From: Erwinia_E haradaeae_D | Lineage (GTDB): Bacteria > Pseudomonadota > Gammaproteobacteria > Enterobacterales > Enterobacteriaceae | NCBI RefSeq assembly: GCF_900698935.1 | Contig: NZ_LR217715.1 | Location: forward strand, 806,001 to 870,000 | Direction of reading: 5' to 3' | DNA length: 64,000 bases | Shown: positions 1 to 9,411 of the stretch, piece after piece | Position numbering within the stretch: position 1 is the stretch's first letter | Layout of the letters: each line of letters starts with the position of its first letter | The notes under the pieces: model-generated | The model's input: the letters and a program-made list of their open reading frames with translations, nothing else | Database searches by the model: none | What the model was told of the DNA's origin: nothing | Translations under genes and position numbers: made by a program

Positions 1-288
1 GGCTATTGAGATACAACCAGGTATATACTGAATAATTTCTGCTCCAAGATGTACGGTTAAATACTCAACTGCACATTCCACCTGTCGCTCTTTATTTTGA
101 CTCTGTGTATGCGCCCACGCAATAGATGCATGCATTAAATCACTATATTCAGGCATCTTGATTGCACTTAAAATAAGTGAAATATTCGTAGTAACATCTT
201 GCGGTTGATAATGTTTGACCTCCATGACCTCCCCCGTGTCAGCCACAATAGTACTCACTGTCCGCAAAGAAGATAATTGATCCACCAT
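1..288 (-). CDS. tal: Transaldolase, N-terminal 96 residues (runs off window)
   Basis: Partial gene; the 3' part lies beyond base 1. Translation from ATG at 288 gives MVDQLSSLRTVSTIVADTG, which aligns without gaps to E. coli TalB (pentose phosphate pathway, transfer of dihydroxyacetone). Asp17 and Asn35 of the active site are present. Several normally invariant positions differ: the TTNPSL motif reads TTNISL (Pro36 to Ile), and the GRISTE motif at residues 91-96 reads GCISIA, so Arg92, Thr95 and the catalytic Glu96 are replaced by Cys, Ile and Ala. The frame is open throughout. An in-frame ATG at 303 is an alternative start; neither has a clear ribosome binding site. The gene may be a slowly decaying or non-catalytic copy. 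Family assignment is firm; activity is doubtful. Confidence 0.85.
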   Translation of the reverse strand, partial: MVDQLSSLRTVSTIVADTGEVMEVKHYQPQDVTTNISLILSAIKMPEYSDLMHASIAWAHTQSQNKERQVECAVEYLTVHLGAEIIQYIPGCISIA

Positions 289-303
289 GATGGAAGTTCT
301 CAT

Positions 304-653
304 TAAATTTTATTGATGAAAAGAAGATTTGATAAACACATGGAATTATCAGAGCATATCCCATGGTATATTACAGCAAGCGTATCACGCTCTGATCATC
401 TTAAGGAAGACGTGTTGTAAATACCATATAATGATTGACTACACCCTAACGTTGATGCATAAAAAGTTACTACAATATATATGATCTTTCTTTTATACAA
501 TAAGCTTATAGTAAAATCTTTGCATAGCCAAATAATGTCAATGTACAAGTAATGTTCAGAAAGAGAAAAAAATCATAAGTAGCAAAATATATAATTAGAG
601 TAGTTTGCTCTAACGTAAGGCATCTAACAGCATCGAAATAGAGCTAATAATAC
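304..653. other. Gene-free spacer tal-rnpB
   Basis: AT-rich sequence between the divergent tal and rnpB genes. I see no gene, RNA or clear repeat in it. Confidence 0.6.
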
Positions 654-682
654 GTGACAAACTCCTAAAAACTCTCTATACT
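654..682 (+). promoter_or_regulatory. Sigma-70 promoter of rnpB
   Basis: A -35 box GTGACA (654-659), a 17-bp spacer and a -10 box TATACT (677-682) lie directly before the RNase P RNA. The predicted start falls at about 690, the first base of the RNA by homology with E. coli. Box quality, spacing and position all agree. Confidence 0.75.
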
Positions 683-689
683 TCAATTT

Positions 690-1080
690 AAAGCTGACTA
701 GACAGTCGCCCCAGGGTCATACCTACTGGTAAAACACTACTCTGGGGAGGAAAGTCCGGGCTCCATAGGGTGTGGATGCCAGGTAACACCTGGGAGGCGA
801 AAGCCTACGACTAGTGCAACAGAAAACAAACCGCCGACAACCTATAAGGTTCTATATCAATACTTACGATGGGTTAGGCAAGGGTGAAATGGTGCGGTAA
901 GAGCGCACCACGCGACTGGTAACAGTACGTGGTACGGTAAACTCCATCCGGAGCAAGGCCAAATAGAAGCTCGTCAAGTATGGCCCGTACAGAGCTCGGG
1001 TAGGCTGCTTGAGCCAGTAAGTGATTCCTGGCCTAGATGAATGACTGTCCACGACAGAACCCGGCTTATAGGTCAGCTTT
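690..1080 (+). ncRNA. rnpB: RNase P RNA (M1 RNA, type A)
   Basis: Catalytic RNA of RNase P, which trims the 5' leaders of tRNA precursors. The sequence follows E. coli M1 RNA closely: the 5' AAGCTGACTAGACAGTCGCC, the conserved block GAGGAAAGTCCGGGCTCCAT, the CAGGTAAC and GTGCAACAGA segments, AGGGTGAAATGGTGCGGTAA, the AAACTCCATCCGGAGCAAGG block, GGTAGGCTGCTTGAG and the 3' CACGACAGAACCCGGCTTAT. The first and last segments can pair as stem P1. The length, about 391 nt, is slightly above the 377 nt of E. coli. The short open frame on the opposite strand is a shadow. The 3' end is estimated by homology to within a few bases; no U-rich terminator hairpin follows. Confidence 0.97.
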
Positions 1081-1998
1081 TTAACTCTAGTTATATTAGA
1101 GTGCGTAGTAAGTATACCCAGTGGTTAATATCATTAAAAAATAGGCATATGACAATAATTCAAGACCCTGTGTCTTTAAGCCACCTATACAATCAAAATA
1201 TACTAGACACAGAGCATAAAAATAAAATAGAAATAGAAATAGAAACAGAAATAGAAATTATCTGACTGTCTATTTTGCTAGATAGCCATTAGTATGCTAC
1301 GTAATAACATTACGTCATAGTAAGAACCGCTATAACATATATATGATTATGTGAATGTGTCACACACACCATTCACAACATATTTTTTACATGCGTAATA
1401 AAATCTCGATTACAGATCTCCAAACTAAAGAAAGATTCCATTAAATTACTGCACATCCATTACTAACAACTGTTAGATGATCTATGATAATGAATAGATA
1501 TATTTCAGAGTTCTAACAACATTATGCTGCGCAATTATGATTCTGTGTATTTCCTCCAGTCACGCTTCATCATTATCACTCTATCCATCAATGTCCACCT
1601 AAACCCTATTATAGGATATACTCAATGCATGACTAGGCACAACCTATGAGATACTCAATATATTGATACATAAAGATATTATTCTCGACTAATACCTTTC
1701 AACTACACTGTTACATGATTATTAACTCAAAAGCAACGCTGCATTTTACCTCCTGTACATAGGACATATCAGCTTTAAATTTTAAAGTATCATGTTGTTA
1801 TTATCTTGTATAATACACGAGTTTACACCTAGATCGTCTGGTCGTAATATTTAAACCTATGAATACACCAAAACATATGCTTATATTATATAATTTTACT
1901 CCATATGTAATCAAAAACACATAATGCATCATACTTCATCTATTCATGTTACGTTACTCTGAAGAAGATAAGTTACTAAATGTTTTATTGAGGTAAAT
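1081..1998. other. Gene-free spacer rnpB-fabV
   Basis: About 0.9 kb without a supported gene. It contains a hexamer repeat at 1225-1260 and an 8-bp inverted repeat (1169-1176 with 1205-1212). The open frame at 1041-1265 overlaps rnpB and the repeat and is not credible. The fabV ribosome binding site (GAGGT) is at the end. Confidence 0.6.
1225..1260. repeat. AAATAG hexamer microsatellite
   Basis: Six tandem 6-bp units downstream of rnpB: AAATAG three times, AAACAG, AAATAG, then AAATTA. It is probably replication slippage in non-coding DNA. Confidence 0.8.
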
Positions 1999-3198
1999 AT
2001 GGTTATTAAACCGCGTGTCCGTGGATTTATATGTACTACATCGCATCCAAGAGGATGCAAAACTAATGTAGAAAAACAAATTCAATACGTCATAACTCAA
2101 TCAAAAATAGAACAAGGGCCTAAAAGAGTGCTCGTACTAGGCGCCTCCACAGGATACGGGCTATCTGCTCGCATTGCCACTGCGTTTGGATGCTCAGCCC
2201 AAACGATAGGCGTCTTTCTGGAACGCCCAGGTCTAGAACACAAGTCTGGCAGCGCCGGTTGGTATAACTCTGGTGCATTTGAAGAATTAGCTCACATGAA
2301 AGGCCTCTACGCCACGAGCATCAACGGAGATGCATATTCCAATTCTATCAAAAATAAAACAATTGAAATTATTAAAAAAGATTTAGGACAGGTAGATCTT
2401 GTAGTCTACAGTTTAGCTGCACCACGTTGCATGCACCAAGAAACTGGAAAAATTTTATATTCTACTCTGAAACCTATAGGACAAACGTTAAAAACAAGAG
2501 GACTCAATACAGACACAGAGACTGTAGTAGATATATCCCTCGAGCCTGCTTCACAAACAGAAATTGATGGAACTATAGCTGTAATGGGCGGAAAAAATTG
2601 GCAAATATGGATTAATGCGCTACTACAAGCAGACGCTTTAGCTAAAGGGGCTAAAACTATCGCATTTACCTATCTTGGCGGCAAAATTACTCATGACATA
2701 TACTGGAACGGCTCAATTGGCGCTGCAAAGAAAGATTTAGAGAAACGTGCTCTATGCATTCGCAATGCACTCACAAAACATTGTCAAGGCGATGCGCGTG
2801 TAGCAGTACTGCGCGCAGTGGTGACTCAAGCTAGCGCTGCGATTCCAATGATGTCTCTGTATTTATCACTGCTCTTCAAGGCCATGAAAGAACAGAATAC
2901 ACACGAGGGCTGCATTGAACAAATATATGGATTATTTAAAAACAGCGCATACAGTACTACACCTATTATAGACGACATAGGACGCTTCAGGGCAGACTAT
3001 GAAGAAATACACCCCGACATTCAAGAAAAAATTTTTAAACTTTGGCATAGTGTAGATAACACGAACCTACATAAGATCACTGATCTACGTGGATATAAAA
3101 ATGAATTTATGAAATTATTTGGTTTCGGTTGGGAGGAGGTGAACTATGAAAATAAAGTTAATCCAGTGATGCACATCAAAAATCTTATTCAAATGTGA
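1999..3198 (+). CDS. fabV: Enoyl-[acyl-carrier-protein] reductase, FabV type
   Basis: NADH-dependent trans-2-enoyl-ACP reductase catalysing the last step of each fatty acid elongation cycle. At 399 residues it has the usual FabV length. The N-terminus MVIKPRVRGFICTTSHPRGC is the family signature. A nucleotide-binding GASTGYG lies at residues 48-54, and the catalytic pair Tyr235-X8-Lys244 is present (IYWNGSIGAAKK). FabV is larger than FabI and is known to be much less sensitive to triclosan. The ATG has a GAGGT ribosome binding site about 7 bases upstream. No other enoyl reductase is in the window, so this gene probably completes the pathway whose other parts lie at 12.8-16.9 kb. It stands alone between gene-free spacers. 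Confidence 0.97.
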   Translation: MVIKPRVRGFICTTSHPRGCKTNVEKQIQYVITQSKIEQGPKRVLVLGASTGYGLSARIATAFGCSAQTIGVFLERPGLEHKSGSAGWYNSGAFEELAHMKGLYATSINGDAYSNSIKNKTIEIIKKDLGQVDLVVYSLAAPRCMHQETGKILYSTLKPIGQTLKTRGLNTDTETVVDISLEPASQTEIDGTIAVMGGKNWQIWINALLQADALAKGAKTIAFTYLGGKITHDIYWNGSIGAAKKDLEKRALCIRNALTKHCQGDARVAVLRAVVTQASAAIPMMSLYLSLLFKAMKEQNTHEGCIEQIYGLFKNSAYSTTPIIDDIGRFRADYEEIHPDIQEKIFKLWHSVDNTNLHKITDLRGYKNEFMKLFGFGWEEVNYENKVNPVMHIKNLIQM

Positions 3199-3884
3199 TG
3201 TACTGAATATTTCATCAATACATTATCATATGGTGCGCATGATTACTATGCATTGTGTTATGTATTCCATCAAATGGCTAAGAAAATTTACCATAATCTA
3301 AAAGATCTCGTGCAAGCGCATGCAAGATATTTGACTATAAAACGCACAGATTATATTAAGACATACGAGCTATAATATCATCTATACATCATTCAGCGCT
3401 TTATTTATCATTCAACATCACACATATTCTATGATACTCTTACATATTAGTATCTCATGTTCTCACTTTGCAAAAACATGACATTCATGAGAGCACAGAA
3501 CGCATATATCACACATGTTGTCTCTAGACTTTACTAAAATAAAAAGTACTGTAAATAATATTCTCTACATGTAAAAACATTATTTAATACATAAAAGGAG
3601 GTTTTGCTCTGATCAACTTAAAAATCACAGATCTTTGCGATCAATATAATCGGATATGGTTAGAAAATAGGTCTCGAGATGCATGTCGGTGTCTGCACAA
3701 AACACATATACACTTCTCAGCCATGGAGTACTTTGATAGGAAAGAGATAATAGAAATTATCTACCACGATTAAAAAATTGACTGATCTTAAGAATCTATT
3801 TTTTGCTCACTAAATCTTATTTATCCACTTATTGTGCATACTGAATAGACTAAAATGATAAAAAATATTCCGCTAAAGGTTCAT
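3199..3884. other. Spacer fabV-ndk with one short possible ORF
   Basis: About 0.7 kb without a firm gene. The only structured element is an AGGAGG at 3596-3601 followed by a short open frame (separate entry). Confidence 0.5.
3609..3773 (+). pseudogene. Short ORF without ATG behind a strong Shine-Dalgarno; possible gene remnant
   Basis: A perfect AGGAGG (3596-3601) precedes a frame open from 3588 to the TAA at 3771-3773, but the frame has no ATG, GTG or TTG at a suitable distance; CTG at 3609 is the nearest candidate. From there it would encode 54 residues. The stretch INLKITD faintly recalls the IscX start GLKWTD, and iscX lies near ndk in E. coli, but the rest does not align convincingly. 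It may be a decayed small gene or chance. Confidence 0.2.
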
Positions 3885-4316
3885 ATGATGATAGAGCGTA
3901 CATTTTCGATAATCAAGCCACACGCAGTAGCAAAAAACATTATTGGTGCCATTTTGAATGTCTTAGAGCACGCTGGATTTAAAATTATTGCTGTGAAGAT
4001 GCTTCATATCAGCCTAGAACAGGCTGCAGAATTTTATTCTGAACATAAAGAAAAGCCGTTCTTTGAAGAAGTAATTCAATGTATAACGTCAGGTCCAGCG
4101 ATAATCTTCATACTAGAAAAAAATAATGCTATCCAGCATTTCCGAGATTTAATAGGCGCTACGAATCCAAAAAATGCTATTGCTGGTACTATACGCGCAA
4201 AGTATGCTACTAATATAACAGAGAACGCCATTCATGGTTCTGATTCTGCGGTATCAGCAAGACGAGAAATGACGTATTTCTTTCAAGATCACGAAATATT
4301 TCCACAATTTTGGTAA
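3885..4316 (+). CDS. ndk: Nucleoside diphosphate kinase
   Basis: Transfers the terminal phosphate of ATP to nucleoside diphosphates through a phosphohistidine. The 143 residues from MMIERTFSIIKPHAVAKN match E. coli Ndk from end to end, including the catalytic His in NAIHGSDS and the GATNPKNA loop. I chose ATG 3885, which has an AAGGT ribosome binding site at the right distance; an in-frame ATG at 3855 would add ten residues absent from the family. The gene begins the ndk-rlmN-rodZ-ispG-hisS order known from E. coli. Confidence 0.96.
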   Translation: MMIERTFSIIKPHAVAKNIIGAILNVLEHAGFKIIAVKMLHISLEQAAEFYSEHKEKPFFEEVIQCITSGPAIIFILEKNNAIQHFRDLIGATNPKNAIAGTIRAKYATNITENAIHGSDSAVSARREMTYFFQDHEIFPQFW

Positions 4317-4969
4317 TTTATATACCCAATGTACTATTACATGCTATGCATTTACAATAGTAAGTTTTTAAGACAATCAACTGCCATACCTATGACACCT
4401 ATGACCTCTTGATTGCATACCTTGTCTTAAAAAAGATGGTTTATGAATTGGATCACACATTAATGCACGAGCACTCACCGGCTATCTACTATTAACAAAT
4501 GCGCTTACAAATAATACTAAAAACATTGGCATCTTTGCACTATAGAGTTTATTTGCCTCCATAAACTCAGTAAAGATAGAGAAAAATAATAAATAACACA
4601 CCTGTTTTCTTGATGTGAAAAAACGAAGAACATATAACAGTACACAATAATCTATGTCATTAAGTATAAAACCAGTAGAATACTGCTGTGAAGTGCTGTA
4701 GATACCATTATCATCTATCGCGTTATGCTTTATAAGCATATTCTGATATGTGTAATAATCACAACTTTAGTCCATTCCATTTAGCACCTGTATTATGTAT
4801 TTTAAACAACAATATAGCATGACTGTCTATTAAAATATTTTTTGTGACCCATGCTGTATACTAGATGACATAATCATCAAGATGCAAATTATCTATAAGA
4901 TCTACCTTTGTGGCTATAGTAAATTATAGAGATCACTCCAACTAGTTAACATACAGTGAAACACTATTT
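4317..4969. other. Gene-free spacer ndk-rlmN
   Basis: About 0.65 kb. It contains a long inverted repeat at 4365-4433 (separate entry). The minus-strand open frame at 4482-4739 resembles nothing and has biased low-complexity composition, so I do not call it. Confidence 0.6.
4365..4433. other. Long imperfect hairpin after ndk
   Basis: A perfect 12-bp inverted repeat, TTTTTAAGACAA (4365-4376) and TTGTCTTAAAAA (4422-4433), is nested around a second TCAA/TTGA pair (4377-4380 with 4409-4412). The loop contains a direct repeat CCTATGAC. It could be a decayed bidirectional terminator or an RNA structure between ndk and rlmN. Confidence 0.45.
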
Positions 4970-6085
4970 ATGCGTGAATTAACCACCACACCATTGTATC
5001 CATTATCTATTAATCTAGTTCAAAAAAAAGAAAAGATTAATCTTCTAGATCTTAGTCGTATACAAATGCGTACATTTTTTAATAATTTAGGAGAAAAATC
5101 ATTTCATGCCGAGCAAGTAATGAAATGGATTTACCATGATTACTGCTGTGATTTTGATCAAATGACAAATATTAGTCGATCATTCCGCGAAAAATTAAAA
5201 ACGTTTGCTGAAATCCACGCACCTGAAGTAAAAAAAGAACAAACATCCTCAGATGGTACTATTAAATGGACCATGATAGTTGGTGATCAACAAATTGAAA
5301 CAGTATATATCCCAGAAAAAGACCGCGCAACACTATGTCTCTCCTCACAAGTCGGTTGTGCTGTGGCTTGTACCTTTTGCTCGACAGGACAGCAAGGGTT
5401 TAGCCGTAATTTACGTGTATCTGAAATTATCGGCCAAGCATGGCGTGCAGCACAAATTATTTGCACTACTAACAAGATAAGAAAACGTCCCTTTACTAAT
5501 GTAGTTATGATGGGTATGGGTGAGCCATTATTAAATCTAACTAATGTCACCTTGGCTATCAAAACAATGCTAGATGATTATGGTTTTGGCCTATCCAAAA
5601 GACGAGTGACTTTATCGACGTCAGGTATCATTCCAGCTATAGATAAATTAGGAGATAGCCTTGATATTGCACTAGCACTTTCTCTACATGCACCTAATAA
5701 TGATCTTCGTAACCAAATAATGCCTATTAATAAAAAATATAGCATCGAAGATTTATTAGCATCGGTACAGCGCTACATAAGTAAAGCTCATGCTACTAAA
5801 GGACGAGTAACAATTGAATATGTGATGTTAAATCATGTTAATGATAGTGTCAAACATGCACATCAGCTAGCCAATCTCCTCAAGCATATTCCCTGTAAAA
5901 TTAATCTTATTCCATGGAATTCTTTTCCAAAAACATTATATACCCGTAGCTCGAATAATTGCATTCATCGTTTCGCTAAAATCCTCACGGAATATGGTTT
6001 TACTACTATTATTCGACAAACTCGCGGTTCTGACATTGACGCTGCGTGTGGACAATTAACCAGGGATATCATCAACCGTCATTAA
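4970..6085 (+). CDS. rlmN: Dual-specificity 23S rRNA A2503 / tRNA A37 C2-methyltransferase
   Basis: Radical SAM enzyme that methylates A2503 of 23S rRNA and A37 of some tRNAs. The 371 residues align with E. coli RlmN (384), ending about 13 residues earlier. The radical SAM cluster is CxxxCxxC at Cys130, Cys134 and Cys137, and the C-terminal catalytic Cys is in DAACGQL (Cys360). Conserved stretches include GEKSFHAEQVMKWIYHDYC, VVMMGMGEPLLNL and NLIPWNSFP. No strong ribosome binding site precedes the ATG, but the frame reaches the family's N-terminus. It sits downstream of ndk as in E. coli. Confidence 0.97.
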   Translation: MRELTTTPLYPLSINLVQKKEKINLLDLSRIQMRTFFNNLGEKSFHAEQVMKWIYHDYCCDFDQMTNISRSFREKLKTFAEIHAPEVKKEQTSSDGTIKWTMIVGDQQIETVYIPEKDRATLCLSSQVGCAVACTFCSTGQQGFSRNLRVSEIIGQAWRAAQIICTTNKIRKRPFTNVVMMGMGEPLLNLTNVTLAIKTMLDDYGFGLSKRRVTLSTSGIIPAIDKLGDSLDIALALSLHAPNNDLRNQIMPINKKYSIEDLLASVQRYISKAHATKGRVTIEYVMLNHVNDSVKHAHQLANLLKHIPCKINLIPWNSFPKTLYTRSSNNCIHRFAKILTEYGFTTIIRQTRGSDIDAACGQLTRDIINRH

Positions 6086-7028
6086 CATGATATAAAAAAG
6101 AAACCAACAGTGCATTCCTGACTCTGCGCCACGATAACTAATCTCTACATACCAATACTCTAACTCCATTAAAATTTTATAGTCATCATAGGAACTAGAC
6201 AAATTTCATGAAGTATGGGCTTGAAGAAATCAGAGTGGTTATAATAACATACGTATATAATACGCTCCTAAGAGCGAGACAAGAACAATAAAAACAAGTA
6301 TGATGTATGTAGATATGGTGTATTATTTTCCTGAATCGTGCATTTGATGGCGTTCTGTTGTGTAAGCAGCTTATCTATCAATTACATAAACTTCGTATTC
6401 TTTATCTAGCGCAAGAAGAGGATTTTAATATAGAGTATGATAATATGATATATTTACTATAGTACTCGTAATAAACACTAGGGCGTCTGCAGAATCAGAA
6501 TTCTCTGAGTATGTAACTTTGTCAACAACATCAATCTACAACTACTCAGTATTCACTATAGATGACATATAATATTGACCCCCTACATAAGATTTAGCAG
6601 AATACACATTCTAACCAGGAATATAAAACAAGGCCTCATGCATTACAGTTTCACATTAATATAGATCGAGATAGTCTAGTAAATTGCTGATTTTCTTCAA
6701 ATCTGATAATATATAAGAATTAAAGAATTGCTTATAGTATATCTAACGTAGATATACCGGAATAATACATGTGATGGTGAAACCTACTACATAATACTCA
6801 AATCTATATGATCATGACTCAATACAAAAGAAGCACATAAGACATAAACACAGAGTTTTGACTGCTAATACATTCTACGGTATATCTAGAATCATATGCC
6901 TACACTGAATTTATTGATCATTGTTAGCTAAAAACTCTCTCATGCACGAAAGAGGATATTTATGTTTACTGTATGTGTAAACTAATGCAAATTTTCCACT
7001 ATCAATACAGTAGAAGCATTTTTCACTC
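6086..7028. other. Gene-free spacer rlmN-rodZ
   Basis: About 0.94 kb of AT-rich sequence. I find no gene, RNA or notable repeat. Confidence 0.6.
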
Positions 7029-7505
7029 ATGAATACTGAAGAAACTCAAAATACATCTAATATTAATTCAACAGGGGAACGCCTGCGTGATGCTCGTGAA
7101 AATCTGGGTTTAACCCAGAAAAATATTGCCGATCGTCTCTGCCTGAAAATCTCTGTCATTCGTGATATCGAAGAAGATAACGTGCCTACCTCACTAGCAT
7201 CTACCTTCCTTAGAGGTTACATTCGCTCATATGCTCGTTTAGTGCGCATTCCAGAAGAAGAACTACGATCGATGTTAGCTCAACATACGCAGATTAAAGA
7301 TCCACAGGTTGCTGTCATGAAAAGTTATTCTTTAGGGAAAAATAAAAAGAAAAAAGATAGTCTTTTAGTGGCTTTCACCTGGTTTATACTATTATTTTTA
7401 ATCAGCTTAACTGTAATTTGGTGGTGGCAAAGTAGTATAACGGATCAAAATCATGTGGCATTCGTGACTAATCAACATGCAGCAGTAAAAATAAATACAA
7501 ATTAA
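7029..7505 (+). CDS. rodZ: Cytoskeleton protein RodZ, truncated (no periplasmic domain)
   Basis: RodZ couples MreB filaments to the membrane and supports rod shape. This version has 158 residues against 337 in E. coli. The N-terminal HTH_25 domain is well kept (residues 16-85: GERLRDARENLGLTQ, STFLRGYIRSYARLV). A basic linker KNKKKK and one membrane segment (about 111-133) follow, ending in WWWQSS. Only about 25 residues remain on the periplasmic side; the Pro/Thr-rich linker and the C-terminal domain are gone. The cytoplasmic MreB-binding part and anchor are known to carry much of RodZ function in E. coli, so this may be a functional minimal form. Confidence 0.93.
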   Translation: MNTEETQNTSNINSTGERLRDARENLGLTQKNIADRLCLKISVIRDIEEDNVPTSLASTFLRGYIRSYARLVRIPEEELRSMLAQHTQIKDPQVAVMKSYSLGKNKKKKDSLLVAFTWFILLFLISLTVIWWWQSSITDQNHVAFVTNQHAAVKINTN

Positions 7506-8136
7506 TTTTATATTAGATAATAATACCTTAACTAACGCATTGTGAATACTTGCAAAAGTGACATATCCACTATCTAGAAACTAAAAATAAACTCTTATCA
7601 TCAATCTCACACGTGATTTACAAGATGATTTACTTTAATTTTTCCTAAATGTTATACACACGAATCAAAACAGACATTCCATTATTTCTGTACAACATAT
7701 ACAAATATGTTTTTTCTTATCGATGATAAATAGATACACAATGATTCTATTAAACACATTAAAATAATGCCATAGAGTACCATTAATTTACCATTCGCAT
7801 GCAGCACAAGCATGCTGTATAAAGCAAGACGTGTATAAAACATCAATTTAAAATTGATCACATTTTGAAAAAAAATTTCAAAGTATTGCATTAGAATAAA
7901 GTCCTCCTGCAACGAAAAAAACTTCAGTATCACATGATCTATTAACACGAGCATCTAGCCTAGATATACACATCATCCCCATGTATGTTACTTGCTGCCA
8001 AGGGATTTTCTTCTGAGAATTCTCATTATAAAATCACTACTCAAATAACATCATATAAATTTAAGTCAGTTATTACCCCGTCTCACTTTAGGAGCCGTAT
8101 AATATATATCAAGTAATCAGAAACTATGGAGCAAAT
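7506..8136. other. Gene-free spacer rodZ-ispG
   Basis: About 0.63 kb. A minus-strand open frame at 7682-7954 has hydrophobic low-complexity sequence and no recognisable family; I see nothing else. Confidence 0.55.
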
Positions 8137-9249
8137 ATGTATCATGTAGAACCGATTATCCGTCGCCCATCGACACGTATTTATGTTGGCAAGGTGCCTA
8201 TAGGTGATAATGCGCCTATTACAATTCAGTCCATGACTAACACTACTACTACGAATGTGATTGACACTGTAGCGCAAATCAAATATCTAGAGCGTCTTGG
8301 TGTCGATATCGTACGAGTCTCAGTACCTACCATGGAGGCCGCAGAAGCTATTCGCTATATCAAAAAACAAGTACAAGTTCCACTAGTAGCAGATATTCAC
8401 TTTGACTATCGTATTGCTTTAAAAGTTGCTGAATATGGAGTTGATTGCCTGCGCATTAATCCAGGCAATATTGGAAACCCATCTCGTATTCGTGCGGTTG
8501 TGGATTGTGCACGACATTATAATATCCCAATTCGTATTGGAGTAAACAGTGGGTCTTTGGAAAAAGACCTACAAGAAAAGTATAAAGAACCTAGCCCACA
8601 AGCATTACTAGACTCAGCTTTACGTCATATTGACCATTTAAACAAACTTAACTTTGATTCGTTTAAAGTTAGTGTTAAGGCATCTGATATCTTTATTGCT
8701 ATGGAATCCTATCGTCTCTTAGCAAAACAAATCCACCAACCACTACATTTAGGAATCACAGAAGCGGGAAATGCACGGGCAGGAGCAGTAAAATCAGCAA
8801 TTGCAATCGGTTTACTGCTATTAGAAGGCATTGGCGATACATTGCGAATCTCGCTCGCAGCTCACCCCACAGAAGAGGTAAAAGTTGGTTTTGATATTCT
8901 TCATGCATTACGTATTCGATCAAGGGGTATTAATTTCATTGCCTGCCCAACATGTTCACGTCAAGAATTTGATGTTATCGGTACAATTAATGTATTAGAA
9001 CAGAGACTAGAGGATATTATTACCCCTATGAATATTGCCGTAATTGGATGCATGGTAAATGGACCAGGCGAGGCCAAGATTGCAGATCTTGCTGTTACAG
9101 GCAGAAAGAAAAGCAGTGGTTTATATGAGGATGGTATTCAGTTACCAGATCGTCTAGATAACAACCTCATTATTGATCAACTTGAGGCACGTATTCGTAC
9201 TAAAGTTAAATCTCTGGATGACTCGCTTCCTATGAATACCAAAAAATAA
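8137..9249 (+). CDS. ispG: 4-hydroxy-3-methylbut-2-enyl diphosphate synthase (flavodoxin)
   Basis: Penultimate enzyme of the MEP isoprenoid pathway, an Fe-S protein converting MEcPP to HMBPP. The 370 residues align with E. coli IspG (372) almost without gaps. The 4Fe-4S ligands Cys270, Cys273 (ACPTCSRQ) and Cys305 (IGCMVNGPGEA) and Glu312 are at the same positions as in E. coli. Its cluster would depend on the SUF system encoded at 42.6-48.7 kb. The gene lies between rodZ and hisS as in E. coli. Confidence 0.98.
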   Translation: MYHVEPIIRRPSTRIYVGKVPIGDNAPITIQSMTNTTTTNVIDTVAQIKYLERLGVDIVRVSVPTMEAAEAIRYIKKQVQVPLVADIHFDYRIALKVAEYGVDCLRINPGNIGNPSRIRAVVDCARHYNIPIRIGVNSGSLEKDLQEKYKEPSPQALLDSALRHIDHLNKLNFDSFKVSVKASDIFIAMESYRLLAKQIHQPLHLGITEAGNARAGAVKSAIAIGLLLLEGIGDTLRISLAAHPTEEVKVGFDILHALRIRSRGINFIACPTCSRQEFDVIGTINVLEQRLEDIITPMNIAVIGCMVNGPGEAKIADLAVTGRKKSSGLYEDGIQLPDRLDNNLIIDQLEARIRTKVKSLDDSLPMNTKK

Positions 9250-9411
9250 GATTCGGATAAAAAATTTATCTACCTTATTTACATCAAGTGGTATATTAGA
9301 GAATAAAAAACATCATGCTATTAAGATATAATCTTTATATTTTGTACTAACTGATCATAATCTCTCACTAAGCCTACTTTTCGACCATTTACTGACCAGG
9401 GAATGTACATA

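Noticed and set aside
864..1052. Minus-strand open frame of 62 codons
   Set aside because: Lies wholly inside the RNase P RNA; a shadow of a conserved RNA gene.
1225..1260. Hexamer repeat as part of a CRISPR array
   Set aside because: Units are 6 bp with no spacers; a microsatellite.
4482..4739. Minus-strand open frame of 85 codons
   Set aside because: No family resemblance, low-complexity hydrophobic composition, and no ribosome binding site that I can see.
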